From contig JAFGWC010000056.1 in assembly GCA_016937695.1 (NCBI GenBank), forward strand, positions 1-64,000: a DNA stretch of 64,000 nt, in the 5' to 3' direction. The DNA comes from Bacteroidales bacterium. GTDB lineage: Bacteria; Bacteroidota; Bacteroidia; Bacteroidales; NBLH01. The number at the start of each line of letters is the position of its first letter. Position 1 is the stretch's first letter. Made by a program: the position numbers and the translations under genes. Under the pieces are notes generated by a model. That model was not told the origin of the DNA, ran no database searches, and saw only the letters and a program-made list of their open reading frames with translations. Shown piece after piece: positions 16,749 through 27,300 of this stretch.

Positions 16749-19700
16749 ATGAGTAAAGAAAAAAAATTTGGTGTATTTGCAGGTGTTTTTACACCTTCAA
16801 TTTTAACCATTCTTGGCGTAATTATGTACTTAAGGTTGGGCTGGGTTGTTGGTCAAGGCGGATTATTGATGACTTTAGGTATTATTTTTATTGCTCATAT
16901 TATTTCTGTTTCAACCGGATTAAGTATTTCATCAATAGCCACTGATAAAAAAATTAAAACAGGAGGAATTTATTATATTTTATCAAGAAGTTTAGGACTT
17001 CCAATGGGAGGAGCTATTGGGATAGCATTATTTACCGGAACAGCATTAAGCATTTCTTTATATATTGTGGGTTTTACCGAAAGTTTTATAGGTATTAAAT
17101 GGATAAGTGAATTCTTTTCTTTAACAGGAAGCACAAATGAAATAAGATTTATAGGCACAATTGTTATTATTGTGCTTGTTACATTAGCTTTTATCAGTAC
17201 ATCATTAGTAATAAAAACTCAATTTTATATTCTTGGGGCAATAGCTTTATCCTTAATTTCAATTGCTATTGGATTTTATACAAACGAACTGCCTGAAACT
17301 CACAGTGTTATTTTAAAACCATCAGTAAATGAAATACCTTTTGAGTATTTATTTGCTGTTTTTTTTCCTGCAGTTACTGGTTTTACTGCAGGTGTTGCTA
17401 TGTCTGGTGATTTAAAAAATCCACAAAAAGATATTCTTAAAGGTACTTTAATTGCAATATTAGTTGGTTTATTTATTTATGTGATCTTAGCTATTGGTGC
17501 AGCATATTATGTTGACAGAGATATGCTTATTAATAACAGTAATTATCTTATCGAAATTGCATGGATTTCGCCTTTTGTAGTAATTGGTATTTGGGGTGCT
17601 ACTTTATCATCAGCTTTAGGAGGTATTTTAGGTGGACCAAGAATATTGCAAGCTATTGCTAATGACAACATTATGCCTAAAATTTTAGGTAAAGGATATG
17701 GCCAAAATAATGAACCCAGAAACGCTTTAATTCTAATTTTTATAATTTCTGAACTTGGAATTTTAATTGGTGATTTAAATATGATTGCCGGAGTTGTTTC
17801 TATGTTTTATTTAGCTTCTTATGGATTTATTAATTTGGCTTATGCTCTTGAAAGCTGGGCAAGTACTGATTTTAGACCAAGTTTTAGAATTTCGGGTTGG
17901 ATTGGAATAGTTGGTTTTTTTGCAAGTTTTGCTGTTATGTTTAAGCTAGATACAACGGCAATGTTCGCTTCTCTTATTATTATGGCTGCTATTTTTTTGA
18001 TTATCAAAAGAAAAGAGCTACAATCAGATTTTGGTGATGTTTGGCAATCTGTTTGGTCTTCTATTATTAGAACTGCGCTTCATAAAATTGATAATAATAA
18101 AACTGAAGACAGAAGTTGGCAGCCAAACATAATTTTGTTTAGCGGAGCTTCTGAAAAAAGACCGCATTTAGTCGAATTTGGTAAAAATTTAGTCGGAAAG
18201 TTTGGAGTTCTTTCAAATTTTGATCTTATCGAAAATAAATCATCAAATTTCTTATTCTCTAGGCAGGAGCAATCGCTTGATAATGACAACAATGACAAAG
18301 GAATTTTTTATCGGAAACAATCGTGTAAAGATTTGTATGACGGCATTGAAATTATTGCAAGCACTTATGGTTTTTCCGGAATTGAGCCAAATACAGTTCT
18401 TATGGGCTGGGCAAGCCAATCTAAAAATCCTAAACGATTTGCAAATTTAATTATGAGATTATACGAATTAGATTTGAATATTGTGCTTATGGATTATGAT
18501 AAGAGATATGGTTTTGGAGATAAAAACTCTATTGATATTTGGTGGCGTGACGAAGGACAAAATAATAATTTATCGCTGTTTCTTGCTAAATTTTTAATTT
18601 TAAATGACGATTGGGCTAATTCTAAATTAAGACTTATTATTGTTAGCGATAAAAGTTTACAAAATGAACAAATATTTAAAAAAGCACAGTGTGTAATTGA
18701 AAATCTGAGAATTGAAACTGAAATTAAAATAATTAATAATCAAATTGACCAAAAAGATTTTTATGATATAATTAGAATTGAATCGAAAGAAACTAATCTT
18801 GTATTTATTGGTATTCCTGATATTGAAGAAAATAAGGAAAGCGAATTTGTTGAAAATACTTCAAAGCTTTTAACTGATATTGGAACTGTGGTTATGATTA
18901 AAGCTTCTTCTTTTTTTAAAAACACTGTTTTTTTTAAAAAGCGAGAAAATATTTCTATTAATATTTTGAGCCAAAATATTGATAATGTAATTGTTGCAGA
19001 TGATTCTATTGACCAAAAATATAATCTTAAACAAGATTATAAAGAAAAATTAATTGAAATAAATCAAAAAATAATTTCTATTAATAAAGAAGTTAACGAG
19101 AAATTTTTAAGCGATAGCATCAATAAATATATTTCTGTAAGTAAAAATTATTTAAACGAACAGATAAAAAGAATTAAAGAAATTAATAAGTCTAAAAACT
19201 ATACACAGTTTGATGAAGTTTATAATTCGGCAAATTATATTATTGATGAATTGAATAAAATTTCGATTGAAAATAATAATAATTATGTAAAAGCTATTAA
19301 CTATTTTCAGGAAAAAACACTTGAATTTATTGATGAACTTCCTGATAATATGTATATTAAATGCGATATTGAAGAACTTAAAATTCATGAGAACGATAGT
19401 TTTTCTACAAAAAGAAAAAAAAATATACTTAAATTGTTTTCAAAATTTAATGGCGGAAAAGTTACAAATCAAATTAAATTTAAGAAGTTTATAAAAAATA
19501 AGCTTCCTTTAATTACAAGTGAAGCTATTAAAAATTTTATTACAAATTGGGATAAAATTATTTTTGAAATATTTGTGATGTTGAAAGAAATGCATCAATC
19601 ATTACAATTATGCATTCAGTTTAATAATAAATTAGTTAAAAACAATTGCGTTTGGTCTAATGATAATATTTTAAAAATTGATAAGATAAATTTCGATTTT

Positions 19701-21899
19701 ATTGAAAATGAAACAAAAGTTTTAAATCAATTATCGTTTCTTTATAATATTTTGAATAAGGAAATTGCTGATAACCTGGCACTTGACTTTGAAAATTTTA
19801 ATTTAAACAGTCTTATTAAACTTACAAAACCCGAAAAATTAAATTTTAAACAAACTATAAATCAGTTATCTGATTTTACAAATCAAAGTTTAAAATGGCA
19901 TAAGTATTATTATAACGAACTTAAACTTGAAATTGATTTAATTCAATTAAACATTGAGTTGTATAAATTATCTTCAGATGTTTATAACGAGCTGGAAAAG
20001 AACATTGATAAAGTTTTAGTTAAAAATATCAATATTTTAAAAAGCAATATATCTAAAGCATTAAATTTTTTATCAGATACGGCTAAAAATGGAACTTTAA
20101 AGTTTGAAAATATTAATGGATTTAATTTTGAAACTATTGACCAACTAATCAATGCTTTAATTGAAAATTCAATTGCTAAAATAGATTCATTTTTGATTAT
20201 TGTTGAAGAAAAAACAGAAGTTTTTGAAAACAATATTTCTGATGATGGAGATTCTAAAATTCTTATTGATACAAAAAAAATATTATCAAAACGTTTAGCT
20301 GAAGAATTAATAGCAAATAGCTTTACAAAAATGCTTTATCAAATATCTGAAAATTTGCCGGAACAAATAAAAGAAGCTGAAAATGAAATACTTAACAATA
20401 ACAGATTAATAAAATATAGCATTATTAAAAGTGATAATGCAAAGGATACAGAATTTATAAATGAAGCTGATGTAAAAGCGTTTTTAGAAAAAAAATTGAT
20501 AGAGTCAGAAAGTTTCTTTGATGAAATTAATCGTATAAAAAATGAAACACACCAAAAAATAATTAATAATTTTAGTTTAACTTTTGAAAAACTACAACTC
20601 TATAATTTTAAAAAAGAAGCAAACAGTTGGAATCAATTATTGCCATCAAGTAAAAATATTAATAAAATATCAAAAATAAAGCAATATTTATCAAAAGTAA
20701 ATTCATTTATCGATATACAAATAAACCAGTTTTGGTATAAACAAAGTGATGCTTTATTGCTTGCAAATCAACTAACTAACAATGATGTTAATGAAAAAAT
20801 ATCTTTAAATAAAATATTAGATTTTACCGAAAAAGTTTCCATAAAACCAGAAATTGAAAAAAATCTTCCTTTTTATTACAAACATTTATTTTTGAACAAG
20901 AATTATTATAATAAAGATTTTTGGTTTGGACGCAACGACGAACTAAAAAGAGCAGATAAAGCTTACGAAAGATTTCTAAATAATTTTCAGGCTGCTCTTT
21001 TGGTTACAGGCGAAAAAAACTCGGGGAAATCCTTTTTTATAAATATATTTTGTCAGAATAAACCTAAAATTAAACATTATTTTGTAAACGCACCAAACGA
21101 TGGCAGTACTGATGAAAAACAATTTTTAAAAGCACTTCAGGACGCAACAAATATTGATGGTGATTATAAAAACATATTTAAAACCATTAAAAAAAATTCG
21201 ATTATTATTATTGAAGATATTGAATTGTGGTGGACAAAATCGGAAAATGGAAATACGCTTATTCAGGAAATTTACAAACTTATAAATGAATACAGCAAAA
21301 AAGTATTTTTTATTGTTAGCGCAAACTTTTACAGTTATAAAATTATTGATGAAATAAATCCTTCAAACTATTTATTTTTAGATACTATTATCTGTAATCC
21401 ACTAAATACTAAAACATTACAAGATATTATAATGTTCAGACACCAATCTAGCGGATTAAAATTTGCAATAAAAGAAAATCAAGATAAATTACTTATTCAA
21501 AAGGATTTTAAATCAAAGAATTTTGCAAAGCTTTTTTCAAAATATTTTAATTATACCGATGGAAATGTTGGAGCTGCTTTATTAAGCTGGATTGCAAATA
21601 TCGAAGAAATTAAAGATTCTGAAATAATTATGAAATCGCCAAAAAATATAAATCTTTCAGTTTTTGATTTTTTAGAAAAATCTTTTCTGATGATTTTAAA
21701 TCAATTTGTTATTCATAATAAATTAAACATAGACAAACTTTCGCAAATTTTACTAATTGAAAAATCGATATTAAATAATAAATTGGAATTATTAATAAGA
21801 ACCGGAATTATTAATATAAACAATCATAACGTAATGGAGATAAATCCATTTTTAAATAAACATATTGTTAATTTGCTGAAAGAAAATGAATTGCTTTAA
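16749..21899 (+). CDS. Giant SLC12-like cation-chloride/amino-acid permease fused to a C-terminal P-loop ATPase
   Basis: 1716 residues. Residues about 10-425 are a 12-span APC-superfamily transporter with SLC12-type sequence (FGVFAGVFTPSILTILGVI, TGGIYYILSRSLGLPMGGAIG, FFPAVTGFTAGVAMSG). Residues about 455-735 resemble the cytosolic C-terminal domain of SLC12 carriers (ILFSGASEKRPHLVEFGKNL). A helical, Lys/Asn/Glu-rich region (about 745-1385) follows with no family I recognise. The C-terminus is a P-loop ATPase preceded by FWFGRNDEL, with Walker A GEKNSGKS (1421-1428) and Walker B SIIIIEDIEL (Glu1489-Asp1490). A winged-helix-like end follows. No frameshift or internal stop. An MscS-like gene follows 75 bp downstream. 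Confidence 0.75.
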   Translation: MSKEKKFGVFAGVFTPSILTILGVIMYLRLGWVVGQGGLLMTLGIIFIAHIISVSTGLSISSIATDKKIKTGGIYYILSRSLGLPMGGAIGIALFTGTALSISLYIVGFTESFIGIKWISEFFSLTGSTNEIRFIGTIVIIVLVTLAFISTSLVIKTQFYILGAIALSLISIAIGFYTNELPETHSVILKPSVNEIPFEYLFAVFFPAVTGFTAGVAMSGDLKNPQKDILKGTLIAILVGLFIYVILAIGAAYYVDRDMLINNSNYLIEIAWISPFVVIGIWGATLSSALGGILGGPRILQAIANDNIMPKILGKGYGQNNEPRNALILIFIISELGILIGDLNMIAGVVSMFYLASYGFINLAYALESWASTDFRPSFRISGWIGIVGFFASFAVMFKLDTTAMFASLIIMAAIFLIIKRKELQSDFGDVWQSVWSSIIRTALHKIDNNKTEDRSWQPNIILFSGASEKRPHLVEFGKNLVGKFGVLSNFDLIENKSSNFLFSRQEQSLDNDNNDKGIFYRKQSCKDLYDGIEIIASTYGFSGIEPNTVLMGWASQSKNPKRFANLIMRLYELDLNIVLMDYDKRYGFGDKNSIDIWWRDEGQNNNLSLFLAKFLILNDDWANSKLRLIIVSDKSLQNEQIFKKAQCVIENLRIETEIKIINNQIDQKDFYDIIRIESKETNLVFIGIPDIEENKESEFVENTSKLLTDIGTVVMIKASSFFKNTVFFKKRENISINILSQNIDNVIVADDSIDQKYNLKQDYKEKLIEINQKIISINKEVNEKFLSDSINKYISVSKNYLNEQIKRIKEINKSKNYTQFDEVYNSANYIIDELNKISIENNNNYVKAINYFQEKTLEFIDELPDNMYIKCDIEELKIHENDSFSTKRKKNILKLFSKFNGGKVTNQIKFKKFIKNKLPLITSEAIKNFITNWDKIIFEIFVMLKEMHQSLQLCIQFNNKLVKNNCVWSNDNILKIDKINFDFIENETKVLNQLSFLYNILNKEIADNLALDFENFNLNSLIKLTKPEKLNFKQTINQLSDFTNQSLKWHKYYYNELKLEIDLIQLNIELYKLSSDVYNELEKNIDKVLVKNINILKSNISKALNFLSDTAKNGTLKFENINGFNFETIDQLINALIENSIAKIDSFLIIVEEKTEVFENNISDDGDSKILIDTKKILSKRLAEELIANSFTKMLYQISENLPEQIKEAENEILNNNRLIKYSIIKSDNAKDTEFINEADVKAFLEKKLIESESFFDEINRIKNETHQKIINNFSLTFEKLQLYNFKKEANSWNQLLPSSKNINKISKIKQYLSKVNSFIDIQINQFWYKQSDALLLANQLTNNDVNEKISLNKILDFTEKVSIKPEIEKNLPFYYKHLFLNKNYYNKDFWFGRNDELKRADKAYERFLNNFQAALLVTGEKNSGKSFFINIFCQNKPKIKHYFVNAPNDGSTDEKQFLKALQDATNIDGDYKNIFKTIKKNSIIIIEDIELWWTKSENGNTLIQEIYKLINEYSKKVFFIVSANFYSYKIIDEINPSNYLFLDTIICNPLNTKTLQDIIMFRHQSSGLKFAIKENQDKLLIQKDFKSKNFAKLFSKYFNYTDGNVGAALLSWIANIEEIKDSEIIMKSPKNINLSVFDFLEKSFLMILNQFVIHNKLNIDKLSQILLIEKSILNNKLELLIRTGIININNHNVMEINPFLNKHIVNLLKENELL

Positions 21900-21974
21900 T
21901 AAATTAATTTACTGATTGCGAAAAAAATATCTGCAAAATTAAAATTAGTAATTGTACATTATAAATTGTAAAAA

Positions 21975-22706
21975 ATGGATACAGAATTTAACTTAACAAA
22001 TCCGAATATATATGCTTTTATAATTTTTGGTGTAATTATCTATTTCATATTCAGAATATTACATTTTGTAAATAAAAAAATTACTTATAAAAATATTTTA
22101 AAACCTAAAATCGCTAAATCTATTTACATTTTAGAGCTTTTTACTTGGTTTCTGTTTCTTTTTAAGTCAATTCAGCATTTTACTACTAAAAATCCACTTT
22201 TTAGTTATTTACTGATTTTTATTTTGGCTTTTCTTTTAATTTGGACTTTGTGGTATATTTTAAAAGATTATTTTGCAGGATTATATATTAAAATATGCGG
22301 AAAATATAAAAAAGACGATATAATTTCATTTGATACAATATCAGGAAAAATAGTAAAATTTGCTGAAAGAAAGCTAATTATAGAAACAAACGGATTACAA
22401 AATCTAGAAATTCCTTACAGCAAACTTTTTGATAAATATATCTCTATTTCAACAAGTGTTGGAAATTTTTCAAAAGCCGATTTTTTAATTAAAATTAGTA
22501 ATAATGTTGATATTGAGGAAGTTATAGAAAAAATTAAAATAAGTTTAATTCAGTTTCCTTGGACAAATACTAAATTTACGCCAAGCATTAAAATTGAAAG
22601 ACTTGAAGCTGATTTTGTTTGTTTAAGAGTTACAGCATCAATAATCGACAATAAATATATTTCTGTTTTAGAATCTAAAATAAAAGAAAAATTTGAGAAC
22701 AATTAA
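21975..22706 (+). CDS. MscS-like mechanosensitive channel protein
   Basis: 243 residues. Three membrane spans (about 10-27, 45-62, 70-92) lead into an MscS beta domain (DYFAGLYIKICGKYKKDDII..., VKFAERKLIIETNGLQNLEIPYSKL) and an alpha/beta C-terminal domain. The family forms heptameric channels that open under membrane tension. The pore-lining Gly/Ala-rich helix typical of MscS is not obvious here, so gating or conductance may differ. Its place just behind the SLC12-like transporter suggests a joint role in osmotic or ion balance. Confidence 0.7.
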   Translation: MDTEFNLTNPNIYAFIIFGVIIYFIFRILHFVNKKITYKNILKPKIAKSIYILELFTWFLFLFKSIQHFTTKNPLFSYLLIFILAFLLIWTLWYILKDYFAGLYIKICGKYKKDDIISFDTISGKIVKFAERKLIIETNGLQNLEIPYSKLFDKYISISTSVGNFSKADFLIKISNNVDIEEVIEKIKISLIQFPWTNTKFTPSIKIERLEADFVCLRVTASIIDNKYISVLESKIKEKFENN

Positions 22707-22755
22707 CAGTTTACAATTTTAAAATATCTAATTACTAATTAATAATTTCAAACAC

Positions 22756-24015
22756 ATGAAAAATTCAAATATCAAAAGCTTTATATTATTAATTTTTCTA
22801 TTTTCTCAAATAAGTTTATTTGCACAAGATTTTGTGTGGCAAGCAAAAGTTGGACTTGTATCACAAAATTCATATCAAAAAATAAATTTAAATCCGTCAA
22901 TTATCTCTAAAATGGAAAATGGTTTTGATGATATTAGAATTTATGATTCGAAAAATATTGAAGTTCCATATATTTTAGAAAGCGAAAATCTTGTTAATAA
23001 AAGCGATTATTTTATTGAATATGAGATAGTTTCAAAAGAAAATATCAATAAATGGCCATATTATACAAGATTAATAATCCATAATCCTTATAAAAATAAT
23101 ATAACTAAATTTTATTTGGTAATAAAAAATTCAGATGTAACCAAATCTCTTAAATTAAGCGGTAGCGATGATAAATCTAATTGGTATATCATAAAAGATA
23201 ATTATCAGTTTCAATCTGTTTACAGTAACCAAAACACATCAGAAATTGAGATAATGAACTTTCCTAAAAGCAATTACGAATATTTTGAAATTCTTATCGA
23301 CGATTGGAAAAATAATCCTATAAATATTCTAAAAGCAGGTTATTTCGACAGCTCTTACGAAGAAGGAAAATTCTCTAAAATTGAAGCGCCAATAATAATT
23401 CAAGAAGAACTATCGGCTGATAAACAAAGTTTAGTGAAGATACAATATGCTTATAATCAATTAATTAATAAATTATCTGTTGATATTCCAACATCAGATT
23501 TTTATTTCAGAAAAGCGGAAATACAAATTAAAGACAGCATTATTTATAAAAAAAAGAAACCCGAAATTTATTATAGAACTATAAAAGAAATAACATTAAG
23601 CTCAAATAGCTCAAATACATTTTATTTAGACAATTTTAAAACAAAAGAATTTTACTTAAGAATTTATAATAAAGATAACAAAGCATTGAAAATTGATAGC
23701 GTAAATGCTTATCAATTAAATAATTACCTTATTTGCAAATTAGAAAAACGAGGTTCGTATATTTTAAAATTTGGTGATAAAAACACACCAAAAGCTGAAT
23801 ATGATTTGGCGTATTTTATAAACGATATTCCTACAGATATTCCAAATATAGATTGCAGCAATGTCGAAAAAATAAGTTCTGCAATTATGCAAAAAGAAGC
23901 AGGTGTAAAAATCAGTAAAACTTACATTTGGCTTGCCATTTTTCTTGTAATTTCATTTTTGGCTTATATGACTTTTAAAATGCTGAAAGACATGAAAAAA
24001 GAGCAAAAAGAATAG
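22756..24015 (+). CDS. DUF3999-like membrane-anchored protein
   Basis: 419 residues. A signal peptide (LLIFLFSQISLFAQ) is followed by beta-rich segments with DDIRIYDSKNIEVPYIL and a discoidin-like SGSDDKSNWYII. A single C-terminal membrane span (about 393-412) ends in a Lys-rich cytoplasmic tail. This arrangement resembles DUF3999 proteins, which in proteobacteria accompany DUF2339. The assignment is from memory of the family pattern and is tentative. The bulk of the protein should be periplasmic. Confidence 0.5.
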   Translation: MKNSNIKSFILLIFLFSQISLFAQDFVWQAKVGLVSQNSYQKINLNPSIISKMENGFDDIRIYDSKNIEVPYILESENLVNKSDYFIEYEIVSKENINKWPYYTRLIIHNPYKNNITKFYLVIKNSDVTKSLKLSGSDDKSNWYIIKDNYQFQSVYSNQNTSEIEIMNFPKSNYEYFEILIDDWKNNPINILKAGYFDSSYEEGKFSKIEAPIIIQEELSADKQSLVKIQYAYNQLINKLSVDIPTSDFYFRKAEIQIKDSIIYKKKKPEIYYRTIKEITLSSNSSNTFYLDNFKTKEFYLRIYNKDNKALKIDSVNAYQLNNYLICKLEKRGSYILKFGDKNTPKAEYDLAYFINDIPTDIPNIDCSNVEKISSAIMQKEAGVKISKTYIWLAIFLVISFLAYMTFKMLKDMKKEQKE

Positions 24016-24037
24016 TTATAATTTACTGTTTATTATT

Positions 24038-24179
24038 CAATGTCGTTTAGTTAATGGGTATAATATAATGCATTCTATATATTTTCAAGTTACAAGTTTC
24101 AAGTTGTAGGTTACAGGTTAACTTGCAACTTGTAACTGTTGTAGTAAATTTAGTTAAAATGCTTAACTAAACGATATTG
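24038..24179. repeat. 142-bp MITE-like element with terminal inverted repeats
   Basis: CAATGTCGTTTAGTTAA (24038-24054) and TTAACTAAACGATATTG (24163-24179) are terminal inverted repeats matching at 16 of 17 positions. Inside lies a second inverted repeat, AGTTACAAGTTTCAAGTT (24088-24105) against AACTTGCAACTTGTAACT (24120-24137), matching at 17 of 18. It occupies the 315-bp gap before the alpha-2-macroglobulin gene; the rest of that gap is AT-rich with no ORF. The inner motif recurs at 29.8 kb. Confidence 0.6.
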
Positions 24180-24330
24180 ATTTATGATTTATTATTTAAT
24201 AATTTCAAATTTTTAATTAATAATTTTCAATATTAAATTTCTAATTTTTAATGTTTATTCTATCATATTTTTGTAATTTTATATGTTTTAGAATCGAGCT
24301 ATTTACTTTAAACATAAAATCCTAACACAC

Positions 24331-27300
24331 ATGAAAAAGCTATTTGTAATTTTCTTCCTTATTTTATTTGTTTTCTCAAATTGTTCCGAATCAATAAAGC
24401 TTTCAAAAAGTGGCTTTCGCGATGTTGTTCCAATGGGTGGAAATATAAGTTTTACATTTAATCAGGATATTGTTTCTGATGAACAAATTGATATTTGGGA
24501 TACAACTCAATATATATTATTTGATCCGCCAATAAATGGAAAATTTAAATGGAAATCAAAGCGTCATCTTATTTTTTCTCCAACTCATTTCTTGCGTCCG
24601 GCAACTTCATATTCGGCAAAATTTAACGATGCACTAAGTCCTATTTCTACCGATGAAGAAAATATTGAATTTCATACTCCTTTTTTTGATTTAAATAACT
24701 TTAAAGCTTATTATGCAAAAGTTCCTTTAAAAACCGAAGAAATAGCTATAAGATACGATTTTGAGTTTAATTATAATATAAATCCGAAAGAACTTAAAAA
24801 AAATCTAAAAATATTGATAAACGGCAAAAAGGTTGATTTTGAGCTACTTAGTCACGAACAATCAAGTAAAATTTCTGTTTATACAATCGACTTTGATAAA
24901 GCCGAAGAAACTCATAATACCGAAATTATTATTTCAAAAGGCATAGAATTGTTAAACATGTCGATTAGCAATGCTGAAATTGTAGAAAAAACTAAAGTGC
25001 TTGATCCTGATGATTTTCAAATAGATAATGTTGATGCTCAACACGATGGAATTTCAGGAACAATTACTGTAACTGCAACACAAGATGTAATTGGTACAGA
25101 TATTAAAAATTTTATAGAAATTCTTCCTAATCTAAAATATACGGTAAATGTTGAAGGAAGAAAAATTATTATTTCAAGCGAAGAGTTTGATATCTCTAAA
25201 ACATATGTCTTAAATATTAAAGAAGGACTTACAGGAACTCTTGGTGGAAAATTAAAATATGAATACACCGAAGAAATAACTTTTGGAAAATTAGATCCTA
25301 AAATTCAATTTGTAAATAAAAAAGCAGAATATTTAAGTGCAAACGGAAATAAAAATGTGGAAATTAGAATTATTAATGTTCCTGATGTTCAAGTTAAAAT
25401 TAGTAAAGTTTATAAAAACAATATAATCAGTTACCTAGGTAATCGCACATCTTACGATTATGAAGATAATTATGATGATTATGACGACTATTATTATTAC
25501 GATTACGGCCCAAAAGAGGTTGGTGATTATGGTGATTTAATTTGGGAAAAATCAATAAGTACAAAAAGCCTAGTAAAACAAAATGACTTAAGAATTTTCA
25601 ATCTTGATTTTCAAGATAAAATTGGACATCTTGAAGGACTTTATGTTGTTGAAGTTTATTCTAAAAACGATTATTGGTTAAAAGCTAGAAAAATTATCTC
25701 AATTTCTGATATTGGATTAATTACTAAAAAAGGTAAAAATAATATTGTTGTTTTTGCAAATTCAATAAAAACAGCAAAACCGCTTTCAAATGTAAATATT
25801 GAGTTTACAGGAAAAAATAATCAGCTAATTGGCTCTGTATTAACTAATAATGATGGATTTGCAATTTTTAATTTATCCAATAAATTAGCTGATGGTTTCG
25901 AACCAGCTTTAATTACTGCTAAATATGGAAAAGATTTTAATTATTTGCCCCTAAATCGTACAAATATTTCTACTTCTAGATTTGATATTTCCGGTAGATA
26001 TGAAAACCTTGCAGGTTACGATGCTTTTATTTATGGCGATAGAGATATTTATCGTCCTGGCGAAACTATTCATTTATCTACAATTATTAGAGATGAAAAA
26101 TGGAATTTGCCAGGTGAAATTCCTGTCTTGGTTAAATTACTAGCTCCAAATGGTAAAGCTTTTACTACAATTAAAAAAACACTAAATCAATACGGTTCTT
26201 TCGAAACAGATATAATTTTACCTGCAGCAGCACCAACAGGTAGCTATTCAGTTGAGGTTTATACATCAACAAATGTTTTGCTTAGCTCTAAAATAATAAA
26301 AATTGAAGAATTTGTACCAGATAGAATTAAAGTTGTTGCCAAACTTAATAAAAACGAGCTTAATTTAAACGAGCCGATTGAAGTTAATTTAACGGCAACA
26401 AACTTATTTGGTCCGCCTGCTGCAAATAGAAATTATGAAGTGCAAGAAAATTTAAGTAGAAGATATTTTTACTCAAGCAAATTTTATATGTATAATTTTG
26501 GTTTAACAGGCGGAAAAACATATTTCAGCTCTACTGTTAGAACAGGAAAAACTAATGCCCAGGGAATTGGTTCCGAAACTTATAAATATCCTTCGACTTA
26601 TGCAGATATGGGTATTATAGAAGCAAATTATTATATTACTTTGTTTGATGAAACAGGCAGGCCAGTAAATAGAAAGCAAACTGCTAAAATTTATACTCAA
26701 AATAATTTTTATGGAATTTCTGTTCCAGATTATTATAATAAAACAGACAGATTAATGACATTTCCTTTAATTGTTGTTGATAAAGATGGAAAAGCATTGT
26801 CTGGCGTTCAAGCTAATGTTAAAATTATTAAACATGAATATAAAACCGTTTTAGCTAAATCTGGCTCATATTATAGATATAAGTCTGAACATGAAGAAGT
26901 TATACTTCAAAACAAAATTATCACTCTTGATGGAGAAAAATCAAGTTTTAGCTTTACACCAAAAACTTCAGGAAGATATGAGATTAGAATCAGCAAACCA
27001 GGAGTTAGTACTTATGTTACTTCTGATTTTTATGCTTATGGTTGGGGAAGTACAACAAACAGTTCTTTTCAAGTAAATAACGAAGGTAATATTGATATTG
27101 AGCTTGATAAAGAAAAATATAATGTGGGAGATAATGCTAAAGTTATATTAAAAACTCCTTTTTCAGGAAAAGTATTGGTTACTATTGAAAGAAATGATGT
27201 AATTGAGCATTTTGTTCAAAATACTGATAAACGAGCAATTAGTTTTGATTTAAAAATTAAAGATGATTATGTGCCAAATATCTATATATCAGCAACTTTA

